Shown here piece after piece: positions 33,735 through 41,954 of a stretch of DNA of 64,000 nucleotides (position 1 is its first letter; every line of letters begins with the position of its first letter). Below the pieces are notes generated by a model that saw only the letters and a program-made list of their open reading frames with translations, was not told the DNA's origin and did no database searches. The position numbers and the translations under genes are program-made. Source of the stretch: Glycomyces sp. NRRL B-16210 (lineage in GTDB: Bacteria; Actinomycetota; Actinomycetes; Mycobacteriales; Micromonosporaceae). Where the stretch lies: assembly GCF_000719515.1 (NCBI RefSeq), contig NZ_JOGR01000014.1:1-64000 (forward strand). Reading direction: 5' to 3'.

Positions 33735-34630
33735 TCCTCGAAGTCGAGTCCGATGTCCAGAATGGGCGAAGAGTGGGTGAGGGCGCCGACCGAGAGGTAG
33801 TCCACTCCGGTGGCCGCGTAGTCGACGGCGACGTCGAGCGTGATGCGGCCGGTGGCCTCCAGCTCGGCCCGGTCCCCGACGGCCTCGACGACCTCGCCCA
33901 GCTCCTTGGGGCTCATGTTGTCGCACAGGAGAAAGGCCGCGCCCGCGGCCACCGCCTCGACGGCCTCGTCGAGCGTCTCGACCTCGACCTGGATGTCGAT
34001 GTCCGGTTCGGCCGAGCGGACCGCGGCGTACGCCTCGCTGATCGAGCCGGCCGCCTCCTTGTGGTTGTCCTTGATCATCGCCACGTCGTACAGGCCCATG
34101 CGCTTGTTGTCGCCGCCGCCGGCGCGCACCGCGTACTTCTCGAGGGCGCGCAGGCCCGGCGTGGTCTTGCGGGTGTCGAGCACGGTCGTGTGCCAGTCGG
34201 CGAGCACGTCGGCGAAGCGGCGGGTGTGGGTGGCGACCCCGCACATGCGGCACAGCAGGTTCAGCGCGGTGCGCTCGGCGGCCAGGAGCGAGCGGGTCGG
34301 GCCCGAGACGCGGGCGAGGACCTGCCCGGCGCGGATGCGGGCGCCTTCCTTGGCGAGGTAGGTGAACTCGACGCCGCCGGGCATGGCGTGGAAGACCGCG
34401 TGCGCGATCGGCAGGCCCGCCAGGAGCCCGTCGGCGCGGGCGGTGACGGCCACAGTGGAGGTGTGCTCGGGGTCGAAGATGGACTCGGAGGTGACGTCGC
34501 GGCGGGCGTGCGACAGGTCCTCGTCGAGGTAGTCCTGAACGGCGACATACACGTCCTCGGGGTCGAGGCGCATGGCGAGCAGGCGCTCGTCCAGGCCCGC
34601 GCCTCCGGGCACTTCGGCGAATCGGCTCAT
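33731..34630 (-). CDS. nadC: Nicotinate-nucleotide pyrophosphorylase (carboxylating)
   Basis: A 299-residue quinolinate phosphoribosyltransferase. It carries EDLSHARRDVTSE near the start, the core ERTALNLLCRMCGVATHTRR, LDTRKTTPGLRALEKYAVRAGGG and the KDNH and VEVETLDE loops. It turns quinolinate and PRPP into nicotinate mononucleotide. ATG 34630 overlaps the nadB stop by four bases. No nadA is in the window, so quinolinate synthase must be encoded elsewhere. Confidence 0.96.
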   Translation of the reverse strand: MSRFAEVPGGAGLDERLLAMRLDPEDVYVAVQDYLDEDLSHARRDVTSESIFDPEHTSTVAVTARADGLLAGLPIAHAVFHAMPGGVEFTYLAKEGARIRAGQVLARVSGPTRSLLAAERTALNLLCRMCGVATHTRRFADVLADWHTTVLDTRKTTPGLRALEKYAVRAGGGDNKRMGLYDVAMIKDNHKEAAGSISEAYAAVRSAEPDIDIQVEVETLDEAVEAVAAGAAFLLCDNMSPKELGEVVEAVGDRAELEATGRITLDVAVDYAATGVDYLSVGALTHSSPILDIGLDFEE

Positions 34631-36438
34631 GCGATGGGCTCCCAGGTGGTTTCGAGCTCCCCGTCGGAGCTGATGGAAAGGCACAGGTGCCCGAGCCAGT
34701 CGCCCTCGGCGTCGGGGTGGTCCTCGCGCCAGTGGCTGCCTCGGGTCTCGCGCCGCCGGTGGGCGGCGGCGGTGACGGCGGCGGCGACGGTGAGCAGGTT
34801 CGTGGCCTCCCATGTGGCCGGTCGCGGACGTCCGGACACATTGTCCCCCAAGGCCGTCAGCGACGCTGCGGTGGCCTCCAGTGACGCTTCGGAGCGGAGC
34901 ACCCCGGCCCCGGCGGTCATGGCCTCCTGGAGCGGGGCGCGGGAGGTGGTCGAGCAGACGTCGCCCTCGCCGCCGGGCGCCTCGGGCACGCCGGGGCTCG
35001 GCTTGTGCTCGGCGAGGTCGTCGGCGATGCGCTGGGCGAACACGAGCGCTTCGAGCAGGGAGTTGGAGGCGAGCCGGTTGGCGCCGTGGAGGCCCGTGCA
35101 GGCGGCCTCGCCGGCGGCGTAGAGGCCGGGGACGCTGGTGCGCCCGAACAGGTCGGTGCGGACCCCGCCCGAGGAGTAGTGGGCGGCGGGGGCGACCGGG
35201 ATCATGTCGGCGACCGGGTCGATGCCCATGGCGCGGCAGGAGGCGGTGATGGTCGGGAAGCGCGTCTCGAGCATCTCGCGGCCGAGGTGGCGGGCGTCAA
35301 GCCACACGTGCGCCTGACCCTCGGCCCGCATCCGGGCGGTGGCGGCCTTGGCGACGACGTCGCGCGGGGCGAGCTCGGCGAGCTCGTGGCGCCCGAGCAT
35401 GAACCGCTCGCCGGAGAAGTCGCGCAGGTGCGCGCCCTCACCGCGGAGGGCTTCGGAGATCAGGGGCTGTCGGTCGCGAAGCGGGCCCTGGTCGGGGAGG
35501 TCGTGCGGGAGGAATTGTCGGTCCCCGGACGTAGCCTCGGAGACGAGGCCGCGTTCCGAGCCAGGGACGCCGGCGGCGCCGGATCCGGTGCCTCGGGAGC
35601 CGCCCCCGGGACCCGGGCCGGGCACCGCCGCGTCCCCGCCGCCGAGGAACAGTGCCGTCGGGTGGAACTGGACGAATTCGAGATCGGTGACCGCGGCGCC
35701 GGCCCGCAGGGCCAGCGCGACGCCGTCGCCGATGGACACCGAGGGGTTGGTGGTCGACTGGAAGATCTGGCCGAGACCGCCCGTGGCGAGCACGACCGCG
35801 CGGGCCTCGACGCCGCCGACGCCGTGTTCGACGCCTTCGCCGAGCACGTGGAGGCTCACCCCGGCCGCGTGGCCGCGGGCGTCGGTGAGCAGGTCGAGGA
35901 CCATGGCGTTCTCGATGATGCGGATCCACGGGTCGCGGAGCACGGCCGCGTGGAGGGCCCGCTGGATCTCGGCGCCGGTGGCGTCGCCGCCGGCGTGCAC
36001 GATGCGGCGGGCGCGGTGGCCGCCTTCGCGGGTGAGCTGGAGCGACCCGTCGGGGTGGCGGTCGAACTCGGTGCCGAGGTGGATGAGGTCGGCGATGCGG
36101 GCCGGGCCTTCGGTGACGGTGACGTCGACCGCTGCCGGGTCGCAGAGGCCGACGCCGGCGATCTGGGTGTCGCGGGCGTGGGATTGGGGTGTGTCGAGGG
36201 GGTCGAGCACGGCGGCGACGCCGCCTTGGGCCCAGCGGGTGGAGCCGTCGTCGATGTTGACCTTGGTGACCACGGTGACGTGGAATCCGGCGCGGCGCAG
36301 GTTGAGCGCGCAGGTGAGTCCGGCGACGCCGGAGCCGATGACGCACACGTCGGTGGTCTCGGTCCACGAGGGGGCTTCGGCCCGCAGGTGCCGCGGCAGG
36401 CGCGGCAGCCGCGGGAGCTGGGTGAACTCGGGTGGCAA
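34627..36438 (-). CDS. nadB: L-aspartate oxidase with an extra Gly/Pro-rich insertion
   Basis: A 603-residue flavoenzyme making iminoaspartate for NAD synthesis. The FAD motif is VIGSGVAGLTCAL (33-45), followed by STRWAQGGVAA, RRIVHAGGDATG, LEFVQFHPTALF and the C-terminal AGEAACTGLHGANRLASNSLLE. Between FHPTALF and the next conserved block PLISEALRGEGA, where homologues have about ten residues, there are about 58 extra ones (266-323), rich in Gly/Pro/Ser and then Asp/Gln/Leu. The frame stays open and all catalytic blocks are intact, so the enzyme is probably functional with a surface loop. Confidence 0.93.
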   Translation of the reverse strand: MPPEFTQLPRLPRLPRHLRAEAPSWTETTDVCVIGSGVAGLTCALNLRRAGFHVTVVTKVNIDDGSTRWAQGGVAAVLDPLDTPQSHARDTQIAGVGLCDPAAVDVTVTEGPARIADLIHLGTEFDRHPDGSLQLTREGGHRARRIVHAGGDATGAEIQRALHAAVLRDPWIRIIENAMVLDLLTDARGHAAGVSLHVLGEGVEHGVGGVEARAVVLATGGLGQIFQSTTNPSVSIGDGVALALRAGAAVTDLEFVQFHPTALFLGGGDAAVPGPGPGGGSRGTGSGAAGVPGSERGLVSEATSGDRQFLPHDLPDQGPLRDRQPLISEALRGEGAHLRDFSGERFMLGRHELAELAPRDVVAKAATARMRAEGQAHVWLDARHLGREMLETRFPTITASCRAMGIDPVADMIPVAPAAHYSSGGVRTDLFGRTSVPGLYAAGEAACTGLHGANRLASNSLLEALVFAQRIADDLAEHKPSPGVPEAPGGEGDVCSTTSRAPLQEAMTAGAGVLRSEASLEATAASLTALGDNVSGRPRPATWEATNLLTVAAAVTAAAHRRRETRGSHWREDHPDAEGDWLGHLCLSISSDGELETTWEPIA

Positions 36439-36934
36439 GTGCCCGTCGCCCTTCTAGCGTCGGGCGCCCGGTCGCCCGGGCTCCCGTTCGGTGGGTGCGG
36501 CGACGCCGGGTCCGGCGGTCGCCCGGTCAACTGTGCCCGCAGGGGGCCGCGGGGTGCCAAGCGGGTGTGGCGCGCGTCCCGTCCCGCGGGACGCGGAGCG
36601 GCACGCGGTGTCGGTCCGCGGGTGCTCGGTCGGCGCGATCGGCTGAGGCGCGGCGAGGAAGCTCGACCGATCGTGTGCGGTGCGCGGACTTACTGCGGAG
36701 CGGCGCGCGGCGTAAGCCCACGGGTACTCGATCGACTCGACTTGCGAAGGCGCGGCCAGGACGACCGTCCGATCGCGCACGGCGCGCGGGCTGCGCGGTG
36801 CGGGCCGGAGCGCAACCGTGCCGCTACACAGCTCGGCTGCGTTCCTTCGCGGCTCGCCGCCGCGTGGACGCGACCGGGCCCGGGCCGCGCCGCTCGGGGC
36901 GGTGCGGGCCGGGCCCGGGTTCGCGTGCACGGTG
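36439..36934. other. Gene-free spacer with repeats upstream of nadB
   Basis: A 496-bp stretch between nadB and the S10 peptidase gene. Frames crossing it are Arg/Pro/Ala-rich and unconvincing. It contains the diverged 102-bp tandem repeat below and must hold the nadB promoter. Confidence 0.55.
36593..36795. repeat. Imperfect 102-bp tandem repeat, two units
   Basis: Unit one starts at 36593 and unit two at 36695, both with GCGGAGCGGC. Shared blocks include CGGGT-CTCG-TCG, GGCGCGGC-AGGA and CCGATCG. Divergence is substantial, so the duplication is old. Confidence 0.65.
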
Positions 36935-38407
36935 CTACTGGCCTCGCCGCGAGGCGCGCCGCACGAAGTCGGCCAGGTCGGCCGACTGCTGGAGGCGCGA
37001 CTCCTCGTGGACGTACATCATGTGCCCGGCCGGGTAGGTCTTCGTCTCGATGCGCTCGCGGTCGGCGAGCGGGATCTCCAGGTGGTCGAGCGTGTACTCG
37101 ATCGCCTCGATCGGGACGCCGCCGTCGTAGCGGCCCATCGCGACGTGGACCTTGAGGAACGGGTTGAGCCGCATGGCGTTGCCGAGCTTGCCGATGACAT
37201 CGACGGCCTCGCCCTCGAACTCCTTGTACGACCACGGGTGCACCGACCGCGAGAGCCGCTCGTACACGTGCTCGTTCTCGTATTCGAGTTCGGTGCGCAG
37301 GTAGTACTGGAGCGAGGCGGTGTACGGGCCGTCGGTGCCGGTCAGGAACGGGTCGTACGGCATCCGCTCGTACGTGTAGTGGTCGGCGGGCCCGGTGAAG
37401 CGGGTGTCGAGGCGACCGGTGACCAGGCGCTCGTGGCGCAGCAGCTCGGCGTAGAACCGGGTGTGCTCCAGGCGCAGGTTGGCGCGGTCGACGTAGTCCT
37501 CGCTGACGCCGGCGAGCGAGGCGATCTTGGCGACGGCGGCGGCCCGCTCCTCGGGCTGGAGGTTCTGGCCCTTGGCGAGCACGCTGCGGTACTCGTCGGC
37601 GTAGTCGCGGGCCTCGGCGACGAGGTCTTCGAGGGAGCGGTCGGGGTGGAGCCCGTGGTAGTGGGCGGTGGCCGCGTAGGTCGGCAGGAACAGCGGGTTC
37701 GGCAGGTCCGAGCGCGAGGTGTGGAAGAGCGTCTCCATGTTGAACGCCGGGGCGATGAACATGACGCCGTTGAGGGACATGCCGAACCGGGTCTGGAGGT
37801 ATTCGGCGATGCCGGCGCCGCGGGTGCCGCCGTAGGACTCGCCGATGAGGAACTTCGGCGAGAGCCAGCGGTTGTTGCGGGTCGTCCACAGGCGGATGAT
37901 CTCGCTGATGGACTCGATGTCGCGGGAGAACCCGTGGTAGTCCTTGGCCTTGCCGCCCTCGACGGCCCTCGACCAGCCGGTGGAGACCGGGTCGATGAAG
38001 ACCAGGTCGGAGTCCTTCAGCAGGGTCTCGGCGTTGTCGAGGAGGCCGAACGGCGGCGGGGTGAGCGCCCCGGCGTCGCCGGAGTCGACGCGGCGGGGGC
38101 CGAGCAGGCCCATGTGCAGCCAGATCGAGGACGATCCGGGGCCGCCGTTGAACGCGAAGGTGACGGGGCGTTCGGTGACCTCGGCGTCGTCGAGGGTGTA
38201 GTAGGTGATGGAGACCTCGGCCTTGGGTTTGCGGCCGTTGAACTTGTCGTCCTCGGTGACCTCCTCGCGCAGCACGATGCGCCCGGTGGTGGCCGTGTAG
38301 GCGAGGTCGCCGAGGGTGTGGTGGGTGGTCTTGAGGTCGTCGGCGGGTTCGGGCTTGTCGGTCTTCTCGTCCGCTTCGACGGCCTCGTTCTTCTGCTCAT
38401 CGCTCAT
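36935..38407 (-). CDS. S10-family serine carboxypeptidase-like protein
   Basis: A 490-residue alpha/beta hydrolase of peptidase family S10. The oxyanion motif is FNGGPGSSSIWLHMG (86-100), the nucleophile Ser191 lies in FLIGESYGGTRG, the Asp in MGRYDGGVP and the His in YPAGHMMYVHEE. No signal peptide is present; the N-terminus is acidic and hydrophilic, so it is cytosolic, unlike eukaryotic carboxypeptidases. It lies between panD and nadB on the same strand but has a 500-bp gap before nadB. Substrate unknown. Confidence 0.9.
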   Translation of the reverse strand: MSDEQKNEAVEADEKTDKPEPADDLKTTHHTLGDLAYTATTGRIVLREEVTEDDKFNGRKPKAEVSITYYTLDDAEVTERPVTFAFNGGPGSSSIWLHMGLLGPRRVDSGDAGALTPPPFGLLDNAETLLKDSDLVFIDPVSTGWSRAVEGGKAKDYHGFSRDIESISEIIRLWTTRNNRWLSPKFLIGESYGGTRGAGIAEYLQTRFGMSLNGVMFIAPAFNMETLFHTSRSDLPNPLFLPTYAATAHYHGLHPDRSLEDLVAEARDYADEYRSVLAKGQNLQPEERAAAVAKIASLAGVSEDYVDRANLRLEHTRFYAELLRHERLVTGRLDTRFTGPADHYTYERMPYDPFLTGTDGPYTASLQYYLRTELEYENEHVYERLSRSVHPWSYKEFEGEAVDVIGKLGNAMRLNPFLKVHVAMGRYDGGVPIEAIEYTLDHLEIPLADRERIETKTYPAGHMMYVHEESRLQQSADLADFVRRASRRGQ

Positions 38408-38418
38408 GGGAAAGAAAC

Positions 38419-38841
38419 TTACCGCTCGGCTAGTGGCGATGCCACCGGGTTGCCGGCGGTCCCCGGCGCGGGGCGGGCCTTGTCGGCGTTGACCTCGATG
38501 ATCGCGTTCTTCTCGTCCACGTGGACGACGGTGGGCGTGTAGGCGCGAGCCTCGGCGTCCTCCATCTGCGCGTAGGAGATGAGGATGACCAGGTCGCCGG
38601 GCTGGACGAGGCGGGCGGCGGCGCCGTTGATGCCGATGACGCCCGTGCCGCGCTCCCCGGCGATCGTGTAGGTCTCCAGGCGCGCGCCGTTGGTGATGTC
38701 GACGATGGCGACCAGTTCGCCGTCGAGGATGTCGGCGGCGTCGAGCAGGTCCGCGTCGACGGTGACCGAGCCGACGTAGTGGAGGTCGGCCTCGGTGACG
38801 GTGGCGCGGTGGATCTTGGACTTGAACATGGTCCGGATCAT
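38419..38841 (-). CDS. panD: Aspartate 1-decarboxylase
   Basis: A 140-residue pyruvoyl enzyme precursor: MFKSKIHRATVTEADLHYVGSV with the self-cleavage site Gly24-Ser25, then NGARLETYTIAGERGTGVIGINGAAARL and the ISYAQM strand. It makes beta-alanine from aspartate for pantothenate. It overlaps panC by four bases. In mycobacteria the PanD C-terminus is the pyrazinoic-acid target; here the tail is longer and Pro/Ala-rich. Confidence 0.97.
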   Translation of the reverse strand: MIRTMFKSKIHRATVTEADLHYVGSVTVDADLLDAADILDGELVAIVDITNGARLETYTIAGERGTGVIGINGAAARLVQPGDLVILISYAQMEDAEARAYTPTVVHVDEKNAIIEVNADKARPAPGTAGNPVASPLAER

Positions 38842-39749
38842 CGGGCGTCTCCTCTCGGGGTGCGCGCCACGGCGTCTGCGACCGTGACGGGGGCGTTGTC
38901 GATCAGGCGGGTGGCGCCCGCGCGGGCGGCGATGAGCAGCCGCGCGGGGCCCTGGGCGGGGGCCTCGCCGAGGTCGTTGGAACGGACGACGACGTAGTCG
39001 ACGTCGAGGCCGGGTTCGGCTTCGAGGGTGCGGCGGGCGGCGGCGAGCGGGTCGGGCGAGGCCTGGGCGGCCCCGATGGCGGCCGGGATGGCGAGGGCGG
39101 CGTCGCGTTCGGCCTCGGAGAGGAACACGTTGCGGCTGGAGCGGGCCAGGCCGTCGCTTTCGCGGTCGGTCGGCACGGCCTCGATCGCGATACTCATGTC
39201 AAGGTCGCGGACCATGCGCCGGACCATCGCGAGCTGCTGGAAGTCCTTCTCGCCGAAGCAGGCCGCGTCGGGGCGCGTCAGCTGGAAGAGCTTGGCGACG
39301 ACGGTGAGCACGCCGGTGAAGAACCCGGGCCGCGAGGCGCCTTCGAGGATCTCGCCGTCGGGCCCGGCGTGCACGGTGGTCAGGCCTGCGCGCCCGTCGG
39401 GGTACATCTCGTTGACGCTGGGCGCGAACACGAGGTCGACCCCTTCGTCCTCGCACACGGCCAGGTCGGCGTCGAGGGTGCGCGGGTACTTGTCGAGGTC
39501 CTCGTTCGGGCGGAACTGGAGCGGGTTGACGAAGACGGTGACGATCACCGAGTCGGCGATCTCCTTGGCGCGCTTGAAGTTCACGCGGTGACCATTATGG
39601 AGGGCGCCCATGGTGGGGACGACGGCGACGCGGCCGGGCAGGGCCGCGCGGGCCTTGGCGAGGTCCGCCTTGGTGTGCACGAGCCGCACAGCGCGGCGCG
39701 GCCGCTCCGATTCGGAGGGCGGCGCCGGCGGGCGGGGCGACGGGCTCAT
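38838..39749 (-). CDS. panC: Pantothenate synthetase
   Basis: A 303-residue ligase. It has VVPTMGALHNGHRVNF (TMGALHxGH nucleotide motif), VTVFVNPLQF, GASRPGFFTGVLTVVAKLF, the CFGEKDFQQL loop and GLARSSRNVFLS. It joins pantoate and beta-alanine with ATP. A disordered Pro/Ser N-terminus precedes the domain. ATG 39749 overlaps the DUF2520 gene by four bases, so the three genes are co-translated. Confidence 0.96.
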   Translation of the reverse strand: MSPSPRPPAPPSESERPRRAVRLVHTKADLAKARAALPGRVAVVPTMGALHNGHRVNFKRAKEIADSVIVTVFVNPLQFRPNEDLDKYPRTLDADLAVCEDEGVDLVFAPSVNEMYPDGRAGLTTVHAGPDGEILEGASRPGFFTGVLTVVAKLFQLTRPDAACFGEKDFQQLAMVRRMVRDLDMSIAIEAVPTDRESDGLARSSRNVFLSEAERDAALAIPAAIGAAQASPDPLAAARRTLEAEPGLDVDYVVVRSNDLGEAPAQGPARLLIAARAGATRLIDNAPVTVADAVARTPRGDAR

Positions 39750-40648
39750 TCGGGGCGCTCCTCCTTCTCGGGATGGGCCAGGACGTCGAGCAGGCCTTCG
39801 GCGTCGGCGCTCTTGAGGCGGCCGGAGGCCAGGGCGCGCTCGGCGGTGCGCCGGGCCATGGCCCGGTAGGCGTACTCGACGCCGGTGCCCTCCAGCGCGG
39901 CGAGGTGGCGGGCGACGGTGCCGGCGTCGCCTCGCGAGACCGGCCCGGTGAGCGCGGCGTCGCCGTGGCGCAGGGCGTTGTCGAGCGAGGCCGACACGAG
40001 CGGCGAGAGCAGCCGCTCGGGGTTCGCGACGCCGATGGCCCGCAACTGGTCGGACGCGTCGTTGATAAGCGTCGTCAAGTGGTTGGCGGCGTAGACGAGC
40101 GCTGCGTGGTAGCGGGGCCGGTCGGCCTCGTCCACGTGCTCGGGTTCGCCGCCCAGTTCCAGCGCGAGGGCCTCGCCGACGAACCGGGCCTCGGCCTCGC
40201 CGGTGACGGCCCACGAGATCCCTTGGAGGCGTTCGAGGTCCTCGTCGCGGCCGGTGAAGGTCATGGCGGGGGCGATCGCGATCGTGAGGGCCCCGGCGTC
40301 GCGGGCCGGGCGGAGCACGTCGGCGCCGAGCGCGCCGGAGGTGTGGGCCCAGATCTGGCCGGGCCGCACGGGCAGGGAGGCCACGAGCGGGGCGACGGCG
40401 TCGTCGGGGACGGCGATGAGGAGGAGGTCCGCGGCGGCGGCCACGTCGGGCGGCGGGAGGATCTCGGCGTCGGGCAGGCGCCGGGCGGCGCGGGCGCGGG
40501 AGGCGTCGGATACGGCGGAGGCGGCGACGACCCGGTGGCCGGCGCGGTTGAGGGCCGCTCCGACCGTGGAGCCGACCCTGCCTGCGGAGACGACGCCCAC
40601 GGCGAGCCGGGAGGCGGGCCGTTGCGGAGCGCTGCGCTGCTGATCCAT
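39746..40648 (-). CDS. Rossmann-fold/DUF2520 protein
   Basis: A 300-residue protein with an N-terminal NAD(P)-binding domain (VGVVSAGRVGSTVGAALNRAGHRV, residues 16-40, and LLLIAVPDDAV) and a C-terminal DUF2520 domain (RPRYHAALVYAANHLTTLINDA). The shape is that of 6-phosphogluconate- or ketopantoate-reductase-like dehydrogenases. Being first in an operon with panC and panD, and with no panE in the window, it could supply ketopantoate reduction; that is inference from context. Confidence 0.9.
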   Translation of the reverse strand: MDQQRSAPQRPASRLAVGVVSAGRVGSTVGAALNRAGHRVVAASAVSDASRARAARRLPDAEILPPPDVAAAADLLLIAVPDDAVAPLVASLPVRPGQIWAHTSGALGADVLRPARDAGALTIAIAPAMTFTGRDEDLERLQGISWAVTGEAEARFVGEALALELGGEPEHVDEADRPRYHAALVYAANHLTTLINDASDQLRAIGVANPERLLSPLVSASLDNALRHGDAALTGPVSRGDAGTVARHLAALEGTGVEYAYRAMARRTAERALASGRLKSADAEGLLDVLAHPEKEERPE

Positions 40649-40773
40649 GATGCTGATCCAGTCCTTCGGGAGGTACCGGTCATTGCTTACGTGTTAATTG
40701 TGCTTCGCAGGATTGCTAACGGGAGCCTGGGAGCCGCCGAGTGGCAATTCTCACGCGGGAATAGGGTCGCCGC

Positions 40774-41724
40774 ATGGCGCGGATCGGACGTTGGGGTGCA
40801 GCGGAGTTCGAGCGCTGGAGTGCGGCGATGGAGCGGGCCCTGTACGGGCCGGCGGGGTTCTACCGCCGTGAGCTGCCAGGGGACCACTTCGCGACGAGCG
40901 CGCAGACCCCGGCGTTCGCCGAGGCGGTGGCGCGGCTGGCGGACGAGACACACGAGCGGCTCGGCCGGCCCGAGGCGTTCGCGGTCGTGGACGTCGGGGC
41001 CGGGGGCGGCGACCTGCTCGCGCACCTCGCGGGGCTCCTCGACGAGCGGTTCCGGTTGGTCGCGGTGGAGCTGCGGCCGCGCCCGGAGGATCTGCCGGAG
41101 CGGATCGAGTGGCGGAGGGACCCGCCGCAGGAGGTGGAAGGCCTGCTGATCGCGTGCGAACTGCTCGACAACGTGCCCTGCGACGTGGCGGTGGTCGACC
41201 ACGACGGCGCGCTCCGCTACGAGGAGGTCGATATCGAGGGCGCGACCCGGCTCGGGGACCGGCTCGAAGCGGCGGACGAGGCGTGGCTTGCCGAATGGTG
41301 GCCGATCGCGGAGCCGGGCGAGCGTGCCGAGATCGGGAGGCCCAGAGAAGCCGTCTGGCGCAACCTCGCGAACCGCCTGGTGCGCGGGTCGGCGCTGGCG
41401 GTCGATTACGGGCACGTGAAGACGAACCGGCCCGAGGGCGGGACGATGACCGGTTTCAAGGACGGCAGGTGCACCGACCCGGTCCCGGACGGCACGTGCG
41501 ACCTCACCGCGCACGTGGCGGTGGACGCGATCGGGAGCGACTGCCTGGAACGGCAGCGGGAGGCCCTGCTGGAGCTCGGCGTGAGGGCGACCCGCCCGCC
41601 GCTGGAGCAGGCCTACAAGGACCCGCTGGCGTACGCGACGGCGCTGGCGAACGCCGGCGCCGCCGCAAGACTCACGGACGAGTCGGGCCTAGGAGCCCAC
41701 TGGTGGCTCCGAACCGACCGCTAG
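40774..41724 (+). CDS. MidA-like SAM-dependent methyltransferase
   Basis: A 316-residue protein of the MidA/NDUFAF7 type: YGPAGFYRR, DHFATSAQTPAFAEAVARL, the SAM loop VVDVGAGGGDLLAHL, LLIACELLDNVPCDV, and the C-terminal LAVDYGHVKTNRPEGGTMTGF with CDLTAHVAVDA. Eukaryotic members methylate an Arg of complex I; the bacterial target is unknown. It is divergent from the DUF2520-panCD operon. Confidence 0.88.
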   Translation: MARIGRWGAAEFERWSAAMERALYGPAGFYRRELPGDHFATSAQTPAFAEAVARLADETHERLGRPEAFAVVDVGAGGGDLLAHLAGLLDERFRLVAVELRPRPEDLPERIEWRRDPPQEVEGLLIACELLDNVPCDVAVVDHDGALRYEEVDIEGATRLGDRLEAADEAWLAEWWPIAEPGERAEIGRPREAVWRNLANRLVRGSALAVDYGHVKTNRPEGGTMTGFKDGRCTDPVPDGTCDLTAHVAVDAIGSDCLERQREALLELGVRATRPPLEQAYKDPLAYATALANAGAAARLTDESGLGAHWWLRTDR

Positions 41725-41726
41725 CG

Positions 41727-41954
41727 TCAGAACAGCTCGGCGGTCGTCTCCACCGACGGAGCTCGCATCACCCAGGCTTCGAGCATCTCGGCATCAGTGC
41801 ATCCTTCGATTCGCTCGCGCTCGTCGTTGCTGACGGGGATGCCGCGCATGTCGAGGAACTTCAGGATCGCGCGAACCCGCTCCTTGGCGATACTTTCCAG
41901 CGCGAGCCGGGATCCGAATTCGTAAGAGCCCAGTTGTCGATGCGGACGAACCAC
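41727..41954 (-). CDS. Truncated paralogue of the PD-(D/E)XK-like protein C-terminus
   Basis: A 75-residue frame starting at GTG 41954, overlapping the upstream stop (CTAGTGG). Residues 20-75 (ESIAKERVRAILKFLDMRGI, then NDERERIEGCTDAEMLEAW and RAPSVETTAELF) align with the last 60 residues of the protein encoded at 41954-42823. Only the helical tail is present, so this is probably a leftover of a tandem duplication, now either a small gene or debris. Confidence 0.6.
   Translation of the reverse strand: MVRPHRQLGSYEFGSRLALESIAKERVRAILKFLDMRGIPVSNDERERIEGCTDAEMLEAWVMRAPSVETTAELF

Noticed and set aside
36454..36930. A 158-codon minus-strand frame in the nadB-peptidase spacer
   Set aside because: Low-complexity Arg/Pro/Ala protein coded over diverged DNA repeats, without ribosome site or family likeness.
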